This document shows, piece after piece, positions 29,561-38,245 of a DNA stretch of 64,000 nucleotides; the first letter of the stretch is position 1, and the number at the start of each line of letters is the position of its first letter. The position numbers and the translations under genes are program-made. Source of the stretch: Acinetobacter sp. XS-4 (GTDB lineage Bacteria; Pseudomonadota; Gammaproteobacteria; Pseudomonadales; Moraxellaceae); NCBI RefSeq assembly GCF_023920705.1, contig NZ_CP094657.1, positions 2,108,001-2,172,000 on the forward strand. The letters are read 5' to 3'. The notes beneath the pieces were generated by a model that worked only from the letters and a program-made list of their open reading frames with translations, was not told the DNA's origin and did no database searches.

Positions 29561-30181
29561 TTATAAAATCCACATTGTTTCGGTCAGTTGTTTAATTTCT
29601 TGAATATCATGACTCACATAAATCATTGGAATTTTTATTTCCTCTTTTACCTTTTGAAAAAAAGGAATAATTTCAGCTTTATGATTCGCATCTAGTGCAG
29701 ATAATGGCTCATCAAGTAATAACAGCTTAGGTGAATATAACAATGCTCGACCCAGTGCCACGCGCTGTTTTTCACCTCCTGAGAGTTTGATGGGCATACG
29801 TTGTAATAAGTGCCCTAACTTTAATAACTCAATAATATAATCTGCTTCGAAGTGACGTTCTTGTTGGGAAAGATGCTTAAGACCAAATAATAAGTTTTGC
29901 TTTACCGTTTTATGCGGAAAAAGCTGAGCATCTTGAAAAACCAATCCAACATGCCGCTTTTGGGTACTCAAGTTAATGTTTTGATCTGAATTAAACCATG
30001 TTTGATCCTGTATTTTAATGAGCCCACTACGCGGAGTGTTCAGTCCTGCAATGGCGTGTAAAATTGATGTTTTACCTGACCCAGAGGCACCAAATAATCC
30101 AATAACAGCAGCATCTGACTCGAAACTAGGTTCACTATGAAATTGACCCATGTGTAGCTGAAAACGGCATTCAATTAACAT
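29561..30181 (-). CDS. modC: Molybdate ABC transporter ATPase ModC (ABC domain only)
   Basis: 206 residues. The ATPase core is complete: Walker A GASGSGKTS, Q-loop FQDAQLFPH, signature KLSGGEKQRVALGRAL, Walker B LLLLDEPLSALD and the switch VSHD. It ends almost immediately after the switch, whereas E. coli ModC (352 residues) continues into a molybdate-binding TOBE/Mop domain. There is no sign of that domain in the following 45 bp before the convergent gene. It follows modB by 4 bp and powers molybdate uptake. Confidence 0.9.
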   Translation of the reverse strand: MLIECRFQLHMGQFHSEPSFESDAAVIGLFGASGSGKTSILHAIAGLNTPRSGLIKIQDQTWFNSDQNINLSTQKRHVGLVFQDAQLFPHKTVKQNLLFGLKHLSQQERHFEADYIIELLKLGHLLQRMPIKLSGGEKQRVALGRALLYSPKLLLLDEPLSALDANHKAEIIPFFQKVKEEIKIPMIYVSHDIQEIKQLTETMWIL

Positions 30182-30185
30182 AACC

Positions 30186-30878
30186 TTATCGTCCTAAGCG
30201 CTTTTTTTGATAACGATGAAACCACTGTGCAAACCATAGGGCTAAAAAAGCCACGCTTAACGATAAAACGATAAGCCGTTGAATAGCGGCCTCTGTATCG
30301 GGTTGTTGCATTAGGCTATACATGGCCAAAGGTAAAGTACGTGTTTCATTTGAAATATTACCCACAAAGGTAATGGTCGCGCCAAACTCACCTAAACTGC
30401 GGCAAAAACATAAAATAGCACCAATTAGAATACCACTGCTGGCAAGAGGCATCGTGACATGAAGAAATGCCCCTAAAGATGAAGCACCTAATGTCTTTGC
30501 TGCCATTTCTAAACGCTGATCGACCAGTTCAATCGCTAGCCGAATAGATTGTACCAATAGCGGGAAACCCATCACTGCTGATGCAAGAACGGCGCCTTTC
30601 CAGTTAAATGCAAAATCAATTCCAAGCGGTGCCAAATATTGTCCAATAATACCGCGGCTCCCAAAAACTTGTAAAAGCAAATAACCAGGTACAACTGGCG
30701 GTAACACCAAAGGTAAAAACACCAATGTTTCAATGAATGACTTACCCCAGAACTCTTTACGTGCCAAAAACCATCCCACACAAATTGCAGGAATAATACT
30801 GATTACAAGACAACTTGCTGCAACCTTACAAGAAAGTTGCAGAACGCTGAGTTCTTCTGGGGTTAAAGAAAACATCAT
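30186..30878 (-). CDS. modB: Molybdate ABC transporter permease ModB
   Basis: 230 residues, five or so TM segments. The permease EAA loop is visible as EAMAAKTLGASSLGAFLHVTMPLA-like sequence (residues about 135-158), and the end is TFVGNISNETRTLPLAMY, typical of ModB. The start ATG overlaps the modA stop (ATGA), so the operon modA-modB-modC is coupled. It forms the inner-membrane channel for molybdate. Confidence 0.94.
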   Translation of the reverse strand: MMFSLTPEELSVLQLSCKVAASCLVISIIPAICVGWFLARKEFWGKSFIETLVFLPLVLPPVVPGYLLLQVFGSRGIIGQYLAPLGIDFAFNWKGAVLASAVMGFPLLVQSIRLAIELVDQRLEMAAKTLGASSLGAFLHVTMPLASSGILIGAILCFCRSLGEFGATITFVGNISNETRTLPLAMYSLMQQPDTEAAIQRLIVLSLSVAFLALWFAQWFHRYQKKRLGR

Positions 30879-31660
30879 GGTTTAACTGGAGCTAGCACAC
30901 TAAAGCCATATTTTTTAAAGACTGATTTGGCTTGGTTGCTTTGTAAAAATTGATAAAACTTTGCTGAGTCAGGATTCTTTTTAACCATCCCTACAGGATA
31001 AGTAATTGGCGAATGCGTATTTTCTGGAAATACCCCAACTACCGTTACATCTTTACTAATCGCTGCATCGGTTGCATAGACAATGCCAACCTGACATTCA
31101 CCACGCGCAACAAAGTTTAGTGCTGCTCGAACATCTTCTGTTTCAACTAACTTTGGCTCAATACGGCTCCACCAACCTAAATTGGTAAAAGCTTCTTTAG
31201 CATATTTGCCTACAGGCACACTTTTGGTATCCCCTGTACAAATCTTTCCTGTAAACACTTTATTTGGATCGGTTGTTTTATCTAGTTTTACGTTTAGTGA
31301 CTGCCCTTTTGGAGTAATTAGAACCAAACGGTTGCCTAGTAAATTTATACGGTCATTTGTTGCAACTAATTTTTTGTTTTGTAGATAATCCATCCACTGT
31401 GTATCAGCAGAGATAAATACATCGGCTGGTGCCCCAGCTTCAATTTGTTTAGCTAAAGTCGATGAACCTGCATATGAAGTTTTGACTTCTATATTATTTT
31501 GTTTTTCGTAAATTTTTTCTAAATCACCAATCGCATTCGTTAAGCTCGCTGCTGCATAAACAGTAACCGATTCAGCCTTGGCTGGAATATTAAAAACCAA
31601 TCCTATGCTGAGGACCGAACAAGCTAAAGCCAATTTTTTTATCTTCGTATTACTTACCAT
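30875..31660 (-). CDS. modA: Molybdate-binding protein ModA
   Basis: 261 residues with a signal peptide ending NIPAKA. The mature start VTVYAAASLTNAIGDLEK and the segments SYAGSSTLAKQIEAGAPADVFIS and GIVYATDA are diagnostic for periplasmic ModA. It captures molybdate and delivers it to ModB/ModC. First gene of the operon, with a ModE-like palindrome 31-56 bp upstream of its ATG. Confidence 0.95.
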   Translation of the reverse strand: MVSNTKIKKLALACSVLSIGLVFNIPAKAESVTVYAAASLTNAIGDLEKIYEKQNNIEVKTSYAGSSTLAKQIEAGAPADVFISADTQWMDYLQNKKLVATNDRINLLGNRLVLITPKGQSLNVKLDKTTDPNKVFTGKICTGDTKSVPVGKYAKEAFTNLGWWSRIEPKLVETEDVRAALNFVARGECQVGIVYATDAAISKDVTVVGVFPENTHSPITYPVGMVKKNPDSAKFYQFLQSNQAKSVFKKYGFSVLAPVKP

Positions 31661-31690
31661 TATGTTTTACCTTTTTTGTCTTTTTTTGCA

Positions 31691-31716
31691 GCGATATATA
31701 CCCAAGAATATAGCGC
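31691..31716 (-). promoter_or_regulatory. ModE-type operator before modA
   Basis: GCGATATAT, 8 nt, ATATAGCGC: a near-perfect palindrome (8 of 9 arm positions) that matches the remembered ModE consensus CGnTATATA-N6/7-TATAnCG. It lies immediately upstream of modA, where molybdate-bound ModE normally represses. Confidence 0.75.
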
Positions 31717-32143
31717 CACACAAAGATTATGAAAAGCATAATTCGTTAAATATAGATGACCGGAATGAAGGTAAATAGTGCAATTCGTATTTTGATCTTC
31801 ATTTTGGTGCACTCTGTAGCGGCGTTAACCATTTAAGAGCACTATATAAAACTCATTTTCTTTAAATATTAGTGAATAATTTCATTAGTTTTATGGTCAT
31901 CACCATGCCAAAAACCACATAGCGATGACCATAAAGATCTATAGAAAGATCAGTCGTTTATGCCAGCCACTTTTTTAGATACGCAATAAAAACGCCTATC
32001 CCAGACTACCTTTTTCGATAGTGCAGAATAGACGCCATTGTCTGTGTAACTGAAAATTGCAGCAGTGCTTTTTCAGCGTGCACTTTGTATTAAGCAAAAG
32101 TTATACCAAATTAAAAGATTCAGTCGCTATAAAAGCTTTTAAT
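31717..32143. other. Long modE-modA spacer with inverted repeat
   Basis: About 430 bp without a convincing gene between modE and modA. It contains a perfect 11-bp inverted repeat, TTATGGTCATC (31891-31901) and GATGACCATAA (31924-31934), with a 22-nt loop. Further weak AGTGC/GCACT repeats lie near 32060-32085. Short open stretches on the minus strand are broken by stops. It could be an untranslated structured leader or a worn remnant of mobile DNA; I cannot tell which. Confidence 0.4.
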
Positions 32144-32494
32144 TTAGTTTTTTAAATAGCTACTCATGATTTGATAATCACGTTCTAAGGCCTGTCGAGC
32201 ATTAACTTCCATTTGGCGATAGTGATGCAAGACTTTCTGGCCCAAAGCTGTAATGGCTGCCCCACCACCATGTGTTCCACCCGTTTGAGTTTCGACTAGA
32301 GCTGTTTCGAAGCATTGATTCATGGTGTCTACCAATTGCCATGCACGGCGATAGCTCATATTCATAGATTTTGCGGCTTGTGAGATCGAACCTGTTCTCT
32401 CAATTGCCTCAAGTAAGTCTGCCTTTCCAGGGCCGAATGCGATGTTCTGCTCTAAAAGAATTCTAATCTGTAATTTTAAGTTTTGTTCTTTCAT
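32144..32494 (-). CDS. modE: ModE-type regulator, DNA-binding domain only
   Basis: 116 residues. The LysR-like winged helix of ModE is clear: LLEAIERTGSISQAAKSMNMSYRRAWQLVDTMN, followed by GGTHGGGAAITALGQKVL. E. coli ModE (262 residues) continues into two molybdate-binding TOBE domains; this one stops at LKN and has none. Such short ModE-like proteins exist, but how they would sense molybdate is unclear. It lies upstream of modABC in the same direction and is the likely reader of the palindrome before modA. Confidence 0.88.
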   Translation of the reverse strand: MKEQNLKLQIRILLEQNIAFGPGKADLLEAIERTGSISQAAKSMNMSYRRAWQLVDTMNQCFETALVETQTGGTHGGGAAITALGQKVLHHYRQMEVNARQALERDYQIMSSYLKN

Positions 32495-32618
32495 CGGCTT
32501 AATTCACAAGATTTGACTTTATTCTGGTTAAGATTATATGGAAATTTAAAAAGATAGGACATATACATTTTTAAAATGCGATTACATCTTAAAGATCGTC
32601 TTATTAAAAAATCAAAAC

Positions 32619-32654
32619 TGCACAAAGTGGATAAAGATCTGGAAAAAACGGATA
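32619..32654 (+). promoter_or_regulatory. XylS/AntR-like tandem operator before antA
   Basis: TGCA-CAAAGT-GGATA (exact match to the XylS/BenR half-site TGCA-N6-GGNTA) is followed by TGGA-AAAAAC-GGATA with a 21-bp period. It ends 59 bp before the antA ATG. The arrangement is that of an AraC/XylS-family activator site. Confidence 0.75.
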
Positions 32655-32713
32655 GAGGCCAAAGCCTAATCGCGGTTCAATCAGTTAAAAGCTGAATGAA
32701 TAGGATTGAGCAA

Positions 32714-34129
32714 ATGACCTCATCTAATTTAAAACAATGGAATGATTTTGTAGATGGATGTATCGACTTCCGTCCTAAAGATGGCGTGTTTCGTATTGCA
32801 CGAAACATGTTTACCGAGCCTGAGCTGTTTGACTTGGAAATGGAATTCATTTTTGAAAAGGTTTGGATTTATGCATGCCATGAAAGTGAAATTCCAAACA
32901 ATCATGATTTCCTAACAGTTCAAATTGGTCGTCAACCGATTATTGTGAGTCGTGATGGTAAAGGCGAACTACACGCCATGGTTAATGCTTGTGAGCATCG
33001 TGGTGCGACTTTAACACGCGTTGCTAAAGGCAACCAATCTACATTTACTTGTCCATTCCACGCATGGTGCTATAAGTCAGATGGCCGTCTGGTTAAAGTC
33101 AAAGCCCCAGGCGAATATTGTGAAGATTTTGATAAATCAAGCCGTGGCTTAAAACAAGGCCGCATTGCCAGTTACCGTGGTTTCGTATTTGTAAGCCTCG
33201 ATACACAAGCAACAGATTCTCTAGAAGACTTTTTGGGCGATGCAAAACTATTCCTTGATTTAATGGTTAACCAGTCCCCAACAGGTGAACTAGAAGTACT
33301 TCAAGGCAAATCATCTTATACCTTTGCAGGCAACTGGAAACTACAAAATGAAAATGGCTTAGATGGTTACCATGTAAGTACTGTTCACTATAACTATGTA
33401 TCTACAGTCCAACACCGTCAACAAGTGAATGCATCAAAAGGTGCAGAACTCGATACGCTTGACTATAGCAAGTTAGGTGCGGGTGACTCAGAAACTGACG
33501 ATGGCTGGTTCAGCTTCAAAAATGGCCATAGTGTTTTATTCAGTGACATGCCGAATCCAACAGTTCGTCCGGGTTACAGCACAGTTATGCCTTATTTAGT
33601 AGAAAAATATGGCGACAAATATGCTGAGTGGGCAATGCATCGTTTAAGAAACTTGAACTTGTACCCTAGCCTATTTTTTATGGACCAAATTAGCTCTCAG
33701 CTTCGTATTGTTCGCCCTGTGGCATGGAATAAAACTGAAGTCATCAGTCAATGTATTGGTGTTAAAGGTGAATCTGTTGAAGCACGCCGTAACCGTATCC
33801 GTCAGTTCGAAGATTTCTTTAACGTATCAGGCCTTGGTACACCAGACGATTTAGTTGAATTCCGTGAACAGCAAAAAGGTTTTCAGGCACGACTTGAGCG
33901 TTGGAGCGATATTTCTCGTGGCTGTCAGTCTTGGGAATATGGCGCGACCAAAAACTCACAAGATTTAGGCATTCAACCAGTCATTACTGGCCGAGAGTTT
34001 ACCCATGAAGGACTCTATGTAAACCAGCATGGGCATTGGCAACGTCTAATGCTCGATGGCTTAAATAAGAAAGCATTGAAAATGCAAGATATTACTTTCG
34101 AAAACAATGCCCTAATGGATGAGGTGTAA
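32714..34129 (+). CDS. antA: Anthranilate 1,2-dioxygenase large subunit AntA
   Basis: 471 residues from ATG 32714, the A. baylyi AntA length as I recall it. This ATG has AGGATTGAG upstream, whereas the ATG six codons earlier has none. The Rieske centre is CEHRGATLTR...CPFHAWCY (C-x-H, C-x2-H); the mononuclear iron site is NENGLDGYHVSTVHYNY. With AntB and AntC it converts anthranilate, O2 and NADH to catechol, CO2 and ammonia. Sequence from end to end looks like the ADP1 protein, so the call is specific rather than just 'aromatic dioxygenase'. Confidence 0.95.
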   Translation: MTSSNLKQWNDFVDGCIDFRPKDGVFRIARNMFTEPELFDLEMEFIFEKVWIYACHESEIPNNHDFLTVQIGRQPIIVSRDGKGELHAMVNACEHRGATLTRVAKGNQSTFTCPFHAWCYKSDGRLVKVKAPGEYCEDFDKSSRGLKQGRIASYRGFVFVSLDTQATDSLEDFLGDAKLFLDLMVNQSPTGELEVLQGKSSYTFAGNWKLQNENGLDGYHVSTVHYNYVSTVQHRQQVNASKGAELDTLDYSKLGAGDSETDDGWFSFKNGHSVLFSDMPNPTVRPGYSTVMPYLVEKYGDKYAEWAMHRLRNLNLYPSLFFMDQISSQLRIVRPVAWNKTEVISQCIGVKGESVEARRNRIRQFEDFFNVSGLGTPDDLVEFREQQKGFQARLERWSDISRGCQSWEYGATKNSQDLGIQPVITGREFTHEGLYVNQHGHWQRLMLDGLNKKALKMQDITFENNALMDEV

Positions 34130-34131
34130 CC

Positions 34132-34623
34132 ATGTCACAAGAACTAAATTTTGCTGTATCTCAGTTTTTGTACAAAAAAGCAGAACTTTGTGATGCTTAT
34201 GACTGGGATGCCTATCTAGAGCTTTACGATGAAGATAGTGAATATCATATTCCACAGTGGATTGATGACCATAACTATGTTCAAGATCCAAATCAGGGTT
34301 TGTCTTATATTTATTATGCGGACCGTACTGGACTCGAAGACCGTGTATTCCGTATTCGTACAGGTAAAGCTGCGTCTGCAACGCCGTTACCACGTACATT
34401 ACACAGCATGAATAACATTCGTGTAAAAACACTGGATGATGGATTAATTGAAGCAAAAGTCGTATGGCAAACGCTTTATAACCGTCAAGGCTTAGAAGGC
34501 TGTTTTTACGGACACGCTACTTATCTTTTACGCCAAACAGCAGATGGTTTCCGTATTCGTCGTCAACACAGCATTTTGCTCAATGACAAAATTGATTCCG
34601 TTTTAGACTTCTATCACGTTTAA
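34132..34623 (+). CDS. antB: Anthranilate 1,2-dioxygenase small subunit AntB
   Basis: 163 residues, the family length. Ring-hydroxylating dioxygenase beta subunit with the cone-fold features DWDAYLELYDEDSEYHIPQW and RQHSILLNDKIDSVLDFYHV. It has no catalytic centre of its own and supports the alpha-subunit hexamer. The gene follows antA by 2 bp, with GAGGTG forming its ribosome site across the antA stop. Confidence 0.95.
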   Translation: MSQELNFAVSQFLYKKAELCDAYDWDAYLELYDEDSEYHIPQWIDDHNYVQDPNQGLSYIYYADRTGLEDRVFRIRTGKAASATPLPRTLHSMNNIRVKTLDDGLIEAKVVWQTLYNRQGLEGCFYGHATYLLRQTADGFRIRRQHSILLNDKIDSVLDFYHV

Positions 34624-34634
34624 GGGGAATGAAA

Positions 34635-35663
34635 ATGGGACATTCAGTTGCACTTAACTTTGCCGATGGTAAAACCTTTTTCATTTCGGTAAATAACGAC
34701 GAATTGCTGCTTGATGCAGCAGTTCGCCAAGGAATTAACCTACCGCTAGACTGCCGTGAAGGTGTTTGTGGTACCTGTCAGGGACAATGTGAAACTGGTC
34801 TTTATGAACAAGAATATGTTGATGAAGATGCATTAAGTGAGCGTGATTTGGCTGAGCGCAAAATGTTAGCTTGCCAGACGCGTGTGAAATCAGATGCAGC
34901 TTTTTATTTCGACCATGATTCTGCTATATGTAACGCTGGTGATACTTTAAAAATTGAAACCAAAGTGACTGCGGTTGAGCTGGTTTCTGAAACGACAGCA
35001 ATTTTGCATCTTGATGCGAGCAGTCATGCTGAACAACTTCAGTTTTTACCGGGTCAATATGCTCGTTTGCAAATTCCAGATACTGAAGATTGGCGTTCTT
35101 ATTCTTTTGCAAATAGACCAAATGCAACCAATCAATTGCAATTTCTAATTCGTCTTTTACCAGACGGTGTGATGAGCAATTACTTGCGTGATCGTTGTAA
35201 AGTTGGACAAACCCTACTCATTGAAGCGCCTCTGGGTAGTTTCTATTTACGTGAAGTACAGCGACCACTCGTTTTTGTAGCTGGGGGAACAGGGTTATCG
35301 GCTTTCTTGGGAATGTTAGATAACTTAGTTGAGCAGCCTAACTCACCTGCCGTTCAGTTGTATTACGGCGTAAATAATGAAACCGACTTGTGCGAACAAC
35401 AGCGTTTACATGCCTACGCAGAACAGCTTCCAAACTTTAGTTATCACCCAATTGTGACTAAAGCAACAGAAGCTTGGCAAGGCAAAGCGGGTTATATTCA
35501 TGAGCATTTAAATAAAGATCAACTGGCTGAGCAGGCTTTTGATATGTATTTATGTGGCCCACCGCCAATGATTGAAGCTGTTAAAAATTGGTTAGATGAA
35601 CAATCTCTGCAAAACTATCGTATTTACAGCGAAAAGTTTTTACAAAGCAATACATCACGCTAA
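34635..35663 (+). CDS. antC: Anthranilate dioxygenase reductase AntC
   Basis: 342 residues from ATG 34635, 6 nt after AAGGGGA; the ATG 6 nt earlier is too close to that site. Order of domains: plant-type [2Fe-2S] ferredoxin with C-REGVCGTC-QGQC (near 38-50) and a later Cys near 80, FAD domain with RSYSFANRP, and NADH domain with VFVAGGTGLSAFLGML and YLCGPPPM. It passes electrons from NADH to AntA. Third gene of antABC, ended by a terminator. Confidence 0.95.
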   Translation: MGHSVALNFADGKTFFISVNNDELLLDAAVRQGINLPLDCREGVCGTCQGQCETGLYEQEYVDEDALSERDLAERKMLACQTRVKSDAAFYFDHDSAICNAGDTLKIETKVTAVELVSETTAILHLDASSHAEQLQFLPGQYARLQIPDTEDWRSYSFANRPNATNQLQFLIRLLPDGVMSNYLRDRCKVGQTLLIEAPLGSFYLREVQRPLVFVAGGTGLSAFLGMLDNLVEQPNSPAVQLYYGVNNETDLCEQQRLHAYAEQLPNFSYHPIVTKATEAWQGKAGYIHEHLNKDQLAEQAFDMYLCGPPPMIEAVKNWLDEQSLQNYRIYSEKFLQSNTSR

Positions 35664-35706
35664 AAGCCTTAAGATTGTTTACTAAACCACTATAAGCCAA
35701 CTCATT

Positions 35707-35739
35707 CAATATACTCTGTAAAGGGTATATTGTTTTTTT
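35707..35739 (+). terminator. Terminator of antABC
   Basis: CAATATACTC, 6-nt loop, GGGTATATTG (one wobble pair) followed by seven Ts. It starts 43 bp after the antC stop. Confidence 0.9.
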
Positions 35740-35803
35740 ATTTTCAAAAATTAAAAGTCTTTTATATTCAATAATATAAAATTATAAATTCCGACAAAAT
35801 AAA

Positions 35804-35832
35804 TTGACCAGTTCGCTCGGATTTGCTATAAA
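35804..35832 (+). promoter_or_regulatory. Strong sigma-70 promoter
   Basis: TTGACC, exactly 17 bp, TATAAA: one of the best -35/-10 pairs in the window. It drives a short leader with a 21-codon ORF and then the AraC-type regulator gene. Confidence 0.75.
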
Positions 35833-35859
35833 TTTTGATAGATCTTAAGGAATAAGATC

Positions 35860-35925
35860 ATGATGAGATTAAGTAATAGCACCGTTTATATCCCTCTATT
35901 CTATTTCTCGAATTTATTAAATTGA
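35860..35925 (+). CDS. Putative 21-residue leader peptide
   Basis: A short ORF beginning ATGATG with AAGGA 8 nt upstream and lying about 20 nt past the predicted transcription start. The peptide is MMRLSNST then a hydrophobic/aromatic stretch (VYIPLFYFSNLLN). It is not similar to a family I know. Strong promoter and ribosome site but no partner gene until the regulator ATG at 36119, with a stem-loop in between, so a regulatory leader peptide is plausible. It could also be a chance ORF. Confidence 0.45.
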   Translation: MMRLSNSTVYIPLFYFSNLLN

Positions 35926-36040
35926 TGGACTAGATCCGAACTAAAAATTTGAGAAAATCACATTAATTAGCAGATAAATTGGTCTGTATTTTGCTTATAT
36001 CTCATTGTAATTTGCGAGTAACTTAATTTTTTTAAGTGCC

Positions 36041-36094
36041 GTATTTACTTGCTGTGCAGCGAAGTTTTAAAGCTTTTACAACACAAGTAAATAC
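36041..36094 (+). promoter_or_regulatory. Inverted repeat in the regulator's 5' leader
   Basis: GTATTTACTTG and CAAGTAAATAC form a perfect 11-bp stem around a 32-nt loop, ending 24 nt before the regulator ATG and abutting an AGGAG. It may sequester the translation start or be an operator. Confidence 0.5.
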
Positions 36095-36118
36095 AGGAGT
36101 GAGCCAAAAGGGATAAAT

Positions 36119-37177
36119 ATGAACCAAGCCAACTCCCCCGAACTCAGTGGGCGTCATTTTCAAAATGAGTCTATCTTTACCAATCATAATCTGGTGTTTG
36201 ATCACCACGATTTAAGCGAAACCTGCCGAAATGTAGGTCAAATTTTTAAACCGCATGATCTTAAAGTCTCTCATCAGAAGCGAGATTTCAGTGCAACCAT
36301 GCACCATGTTAAAACAGGTGCATTGTCTATTAGTCGCTTGGAATATGGTGCGGATGTCATTATTGAACCAGATCACCTTGATAACTTTTACCTAATTCAA
36401 ATTCCAACTCAAGGCTACGCAGAAATTGAGTTTGGTTCACAAAAGTTTATTTCTTATTCTCAAGTTGCTTCTCTTATTTCTCCTCAGCAATCTTTACGTA
36501 TGCGCTGGCATGCGAACTCGCCACAGCTTATTTTAAAAGTTTCAAAGGATGATTTTACTTACCATTGCCGTCAACACATTGCTGATTCAGACAATAATTT
36601 ACTCGTTTTTGATCCTAAATTAGACTTTGCCACACAAAGTGGAGGCTACTTTTTACAGCTCGTTAGAACACTGATGGATGCTTTAGCATGTGATCAACAT
36701 CCACTCCATCATCCTTTAGCCTTTAAACAATTTGAGTCAAATTTGTTTAATGCCCTCATTTATGGTCAACCCAATAATGCATTACATAGAATTGATCATT
36801 ATAAAGAAAAAACCGTATCTCCTTATTTCGTGAAACGTACAGAAGCCTATATTAAAGAACATTTACATGAGCCACTTAATGTCGAAATTTTAGCTGAACA
36901 TGCGGGCGTGAGTGTGAGAACACTATTTACTGGCTTTAAAAATTATTTGGGGACTACCCCAATGTCTTATCTTAAAGAATTACGCTTTGAACAAGCTCAT
37001 TTAGAGCTCATGCACAATGAAAATCTATCAGTCACAGACGTTGCATTTAAGTGGGGATTTACACATTTAGGCCGTTTTTCTCAAGAGTACAAACGCCGTT
37101 ATGGTGAGTTACCCTCTTCTACACGCCGTTCAGGGCAAGTCGATGGCTCGGGCTTAATTACTTCAATTTTTTCGTAA
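36119..37177 (+). CDS. AraC/XylS-family regulator, aromatic catabolism (IifR/AntR-like)
   Basis: 352 residues. The N-terminal 'AraC-binding-like' effector domain covers roughly residues 30-200. The C-terminal double helix-turn-helix is clear: LAEHAGVSVRTLFTGFKNYLGTTPMSYLKELRFEQAHLEL and VTDVAFKWGFTHLGRFSQEYKRRYGELPS. This is the XylS/BenR/AntR type of activator, whose operators are TGCA-N6-GGNTA repeats. It lies between antABC and the convergent iif operon, so anthranilate or indole is the expected signal. Which of the nearby operons it controls is inference. Confidence 0.85.
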   Translation: MNQANSPELSGRHFQNESIFTNHNLVFDHHDLSETCRNVGQIFKPHDLKVSHQKRDFSATMHHVKTGALSISRLEYGADVIIEPDHLDNFYLIQIPTQGYAEIEFGSQKFISYSQVASLISPQQSLRMRWHANSPQLILKVSKDDFTYHCRQHIADSDNNLLVFDPKLDFATQSGGYFLQLVRTLMDALACDQHPLHHPLAFKQFESNLFNALIYGQPNNALHRIDHYKEKTVSPYFVKRTEAYIKEHLHEPLNVEILAEHAGVSVRTLFTGFKNYLGTTPMSYLKELRFEQAHLELMHNENLSVTDVAFKWGFTHLGRFSQEYKRRYGELPSSTRRSGQVDGSGLITSIFS

Positions 37178-37190
37178 ACTAAAAATAGAT

Positions 37191-37225
37191 AAAAGCCTTT
37201 TATATTTTAGATATAAAAGGCTTTT
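37191..37225. terminator. Bidirectional terminator regulator / iifE
   Basis: AAAAGCCTTTTATAT, 5-nt loop, ATATAAAAGGCTTTT with further Ts: a 15-bp stem between convergent genes. Confidence 0.92.
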
Positions 37226-37243
37226 TTATAAATTGTTTATAGA

Positions 37244-38191
37244 TTAGAAATGGTGAACATAGCGAACTTGCAATCGTGTTCCCTCTGGACGATTTTCAGC
37301 ATCTTGCTCAAAATAAGCATTTGCGACCAAATGATCATTTTTAGAAAAGCTATACATTGCACCTGGGCCAACAGCCCAAACTTGTTCACGTCGGCCTTTG
37401 ACTTTTTCACCATCCACTTCAGTATCTGTCACTTGTTTTAGCCAATAGCCATTTAGTCCTAAACGGAACTGTTCAGTAATGGCATAGTCTGTTGCGAAGT
37501 TTGCATGAATCGCTTGCCCAGCTTGCATATCATTTGCTCCAGCAAATGCATAACTTGGGTCATCATTTTTAAAGTTATAGAGATAATGGATACGCGTTGA
37601 AGCTGTCCACTTTGGATTAAACCAATACGTTGCAGCCCAATAAGGATCAAATGAAACAGCATTATTACTTGGGTTAATATCTTTTTGTTGATCGTATTCA
37701 CCAGTAGGTAAATTCACCTGAAACTCAAAACGATGTACAAACTTAGGCCCTTGTGCACCCATGACTGGATCGAACTGAATAAAAGGTCCAATCATAATGT
37801 CCCCAAAGCCACTTTGGGCCTTAATAGCAGCATTATTCAAGCCATCATCCATGTCCATTTTGCTGACAAAAGGAATTAAAAAATTCATACCTAGGCTGGC
37901 TTTATCTTTTACTCGGACATTCGATAAATAACTAATCTGCTCAACCAGTACTTGATAATTTAAATCTGTTTTAGGTAAACCTAATTTTTGTCCATTGGCA
38001 TCGACCAGTTTATTGCTATCGTAATTTTGAAAATAGGTTTGAGCATACCAGCCAGGCCCTGCGGGTAACCCGCCATCGAGAAAGCTGGTCATACCTAAGT
38101 TTACGGTCGGTAAATCATAGGCATGTGTAACCAATGGCAAACCCAACAATGTCCCTGCTAAAAATCCATGTTTAATTAAAGTGCTTTTCAT
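37244..38191 (-). CDS. iifE: SphA-family outer-membrane protein (IifE)
   Basis: 315 residues from ATG 38191 (AGGAAATAAG upstream). The signal peptide ends VTHA; the mature part is beta-rich with alternating aromatic positions and ends VRYVHHF, with the terminal Phe of outer-membrane barrels. It belongs to the 'MetA-pathway of phenol degradation'/SphA group found in aromatic degradation operons, probably a channel for hydrophobic aromatics. Last gene of the iif operon. The iif name follows the indole cluster remembered from Acinetobacter sp. O153. Confidence 0.78.
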   Translation of the reverse strand: MKSTLIKHGFLAGTLLGLPLVTHAYDLPTVNLGMTSFLDGGLPAGPGWYAQTYFQNYDSNKLVDANGQKLGLPKTDLNYQVLVEQISYLSNVRVKDKASLGMNFLIPFVSKMDMDDGLNNAAIKAQSGFGDIMIGPFIQFDPVMGAQGPKFVHRFEFQVNLPTGEYDQQKDINPSNNAVSFDPYWAATYWFNPKWTASTRIHYLYNFKNDDPSYAFAGANDMQAGQAIHANFATDYAITEQFRLGLNGYWLKQVTDTEVDGEKVKGRREQVWAVGPGAMYSFSKNDHLVANAYFEQDAENRPEGTRLQVRYVHHF

Positions 38192-38245
38192 CTTCTTATT
38201 TCCTATAAAAAAAATCACGACCAGATTGATCGTGATTGTGGTGAA

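Noticed and set aside
31891..31934. Inverted repeat considered as an integron attC site
   Set aside because: The arms lack the GTTRRRY/RYYYAAC core and no integrase or cassette array is present.
34112..34456. 114-codon minus-strand ORF opposite antB
   Set aside because: Antisense to antB, which matches its family along the whole length.
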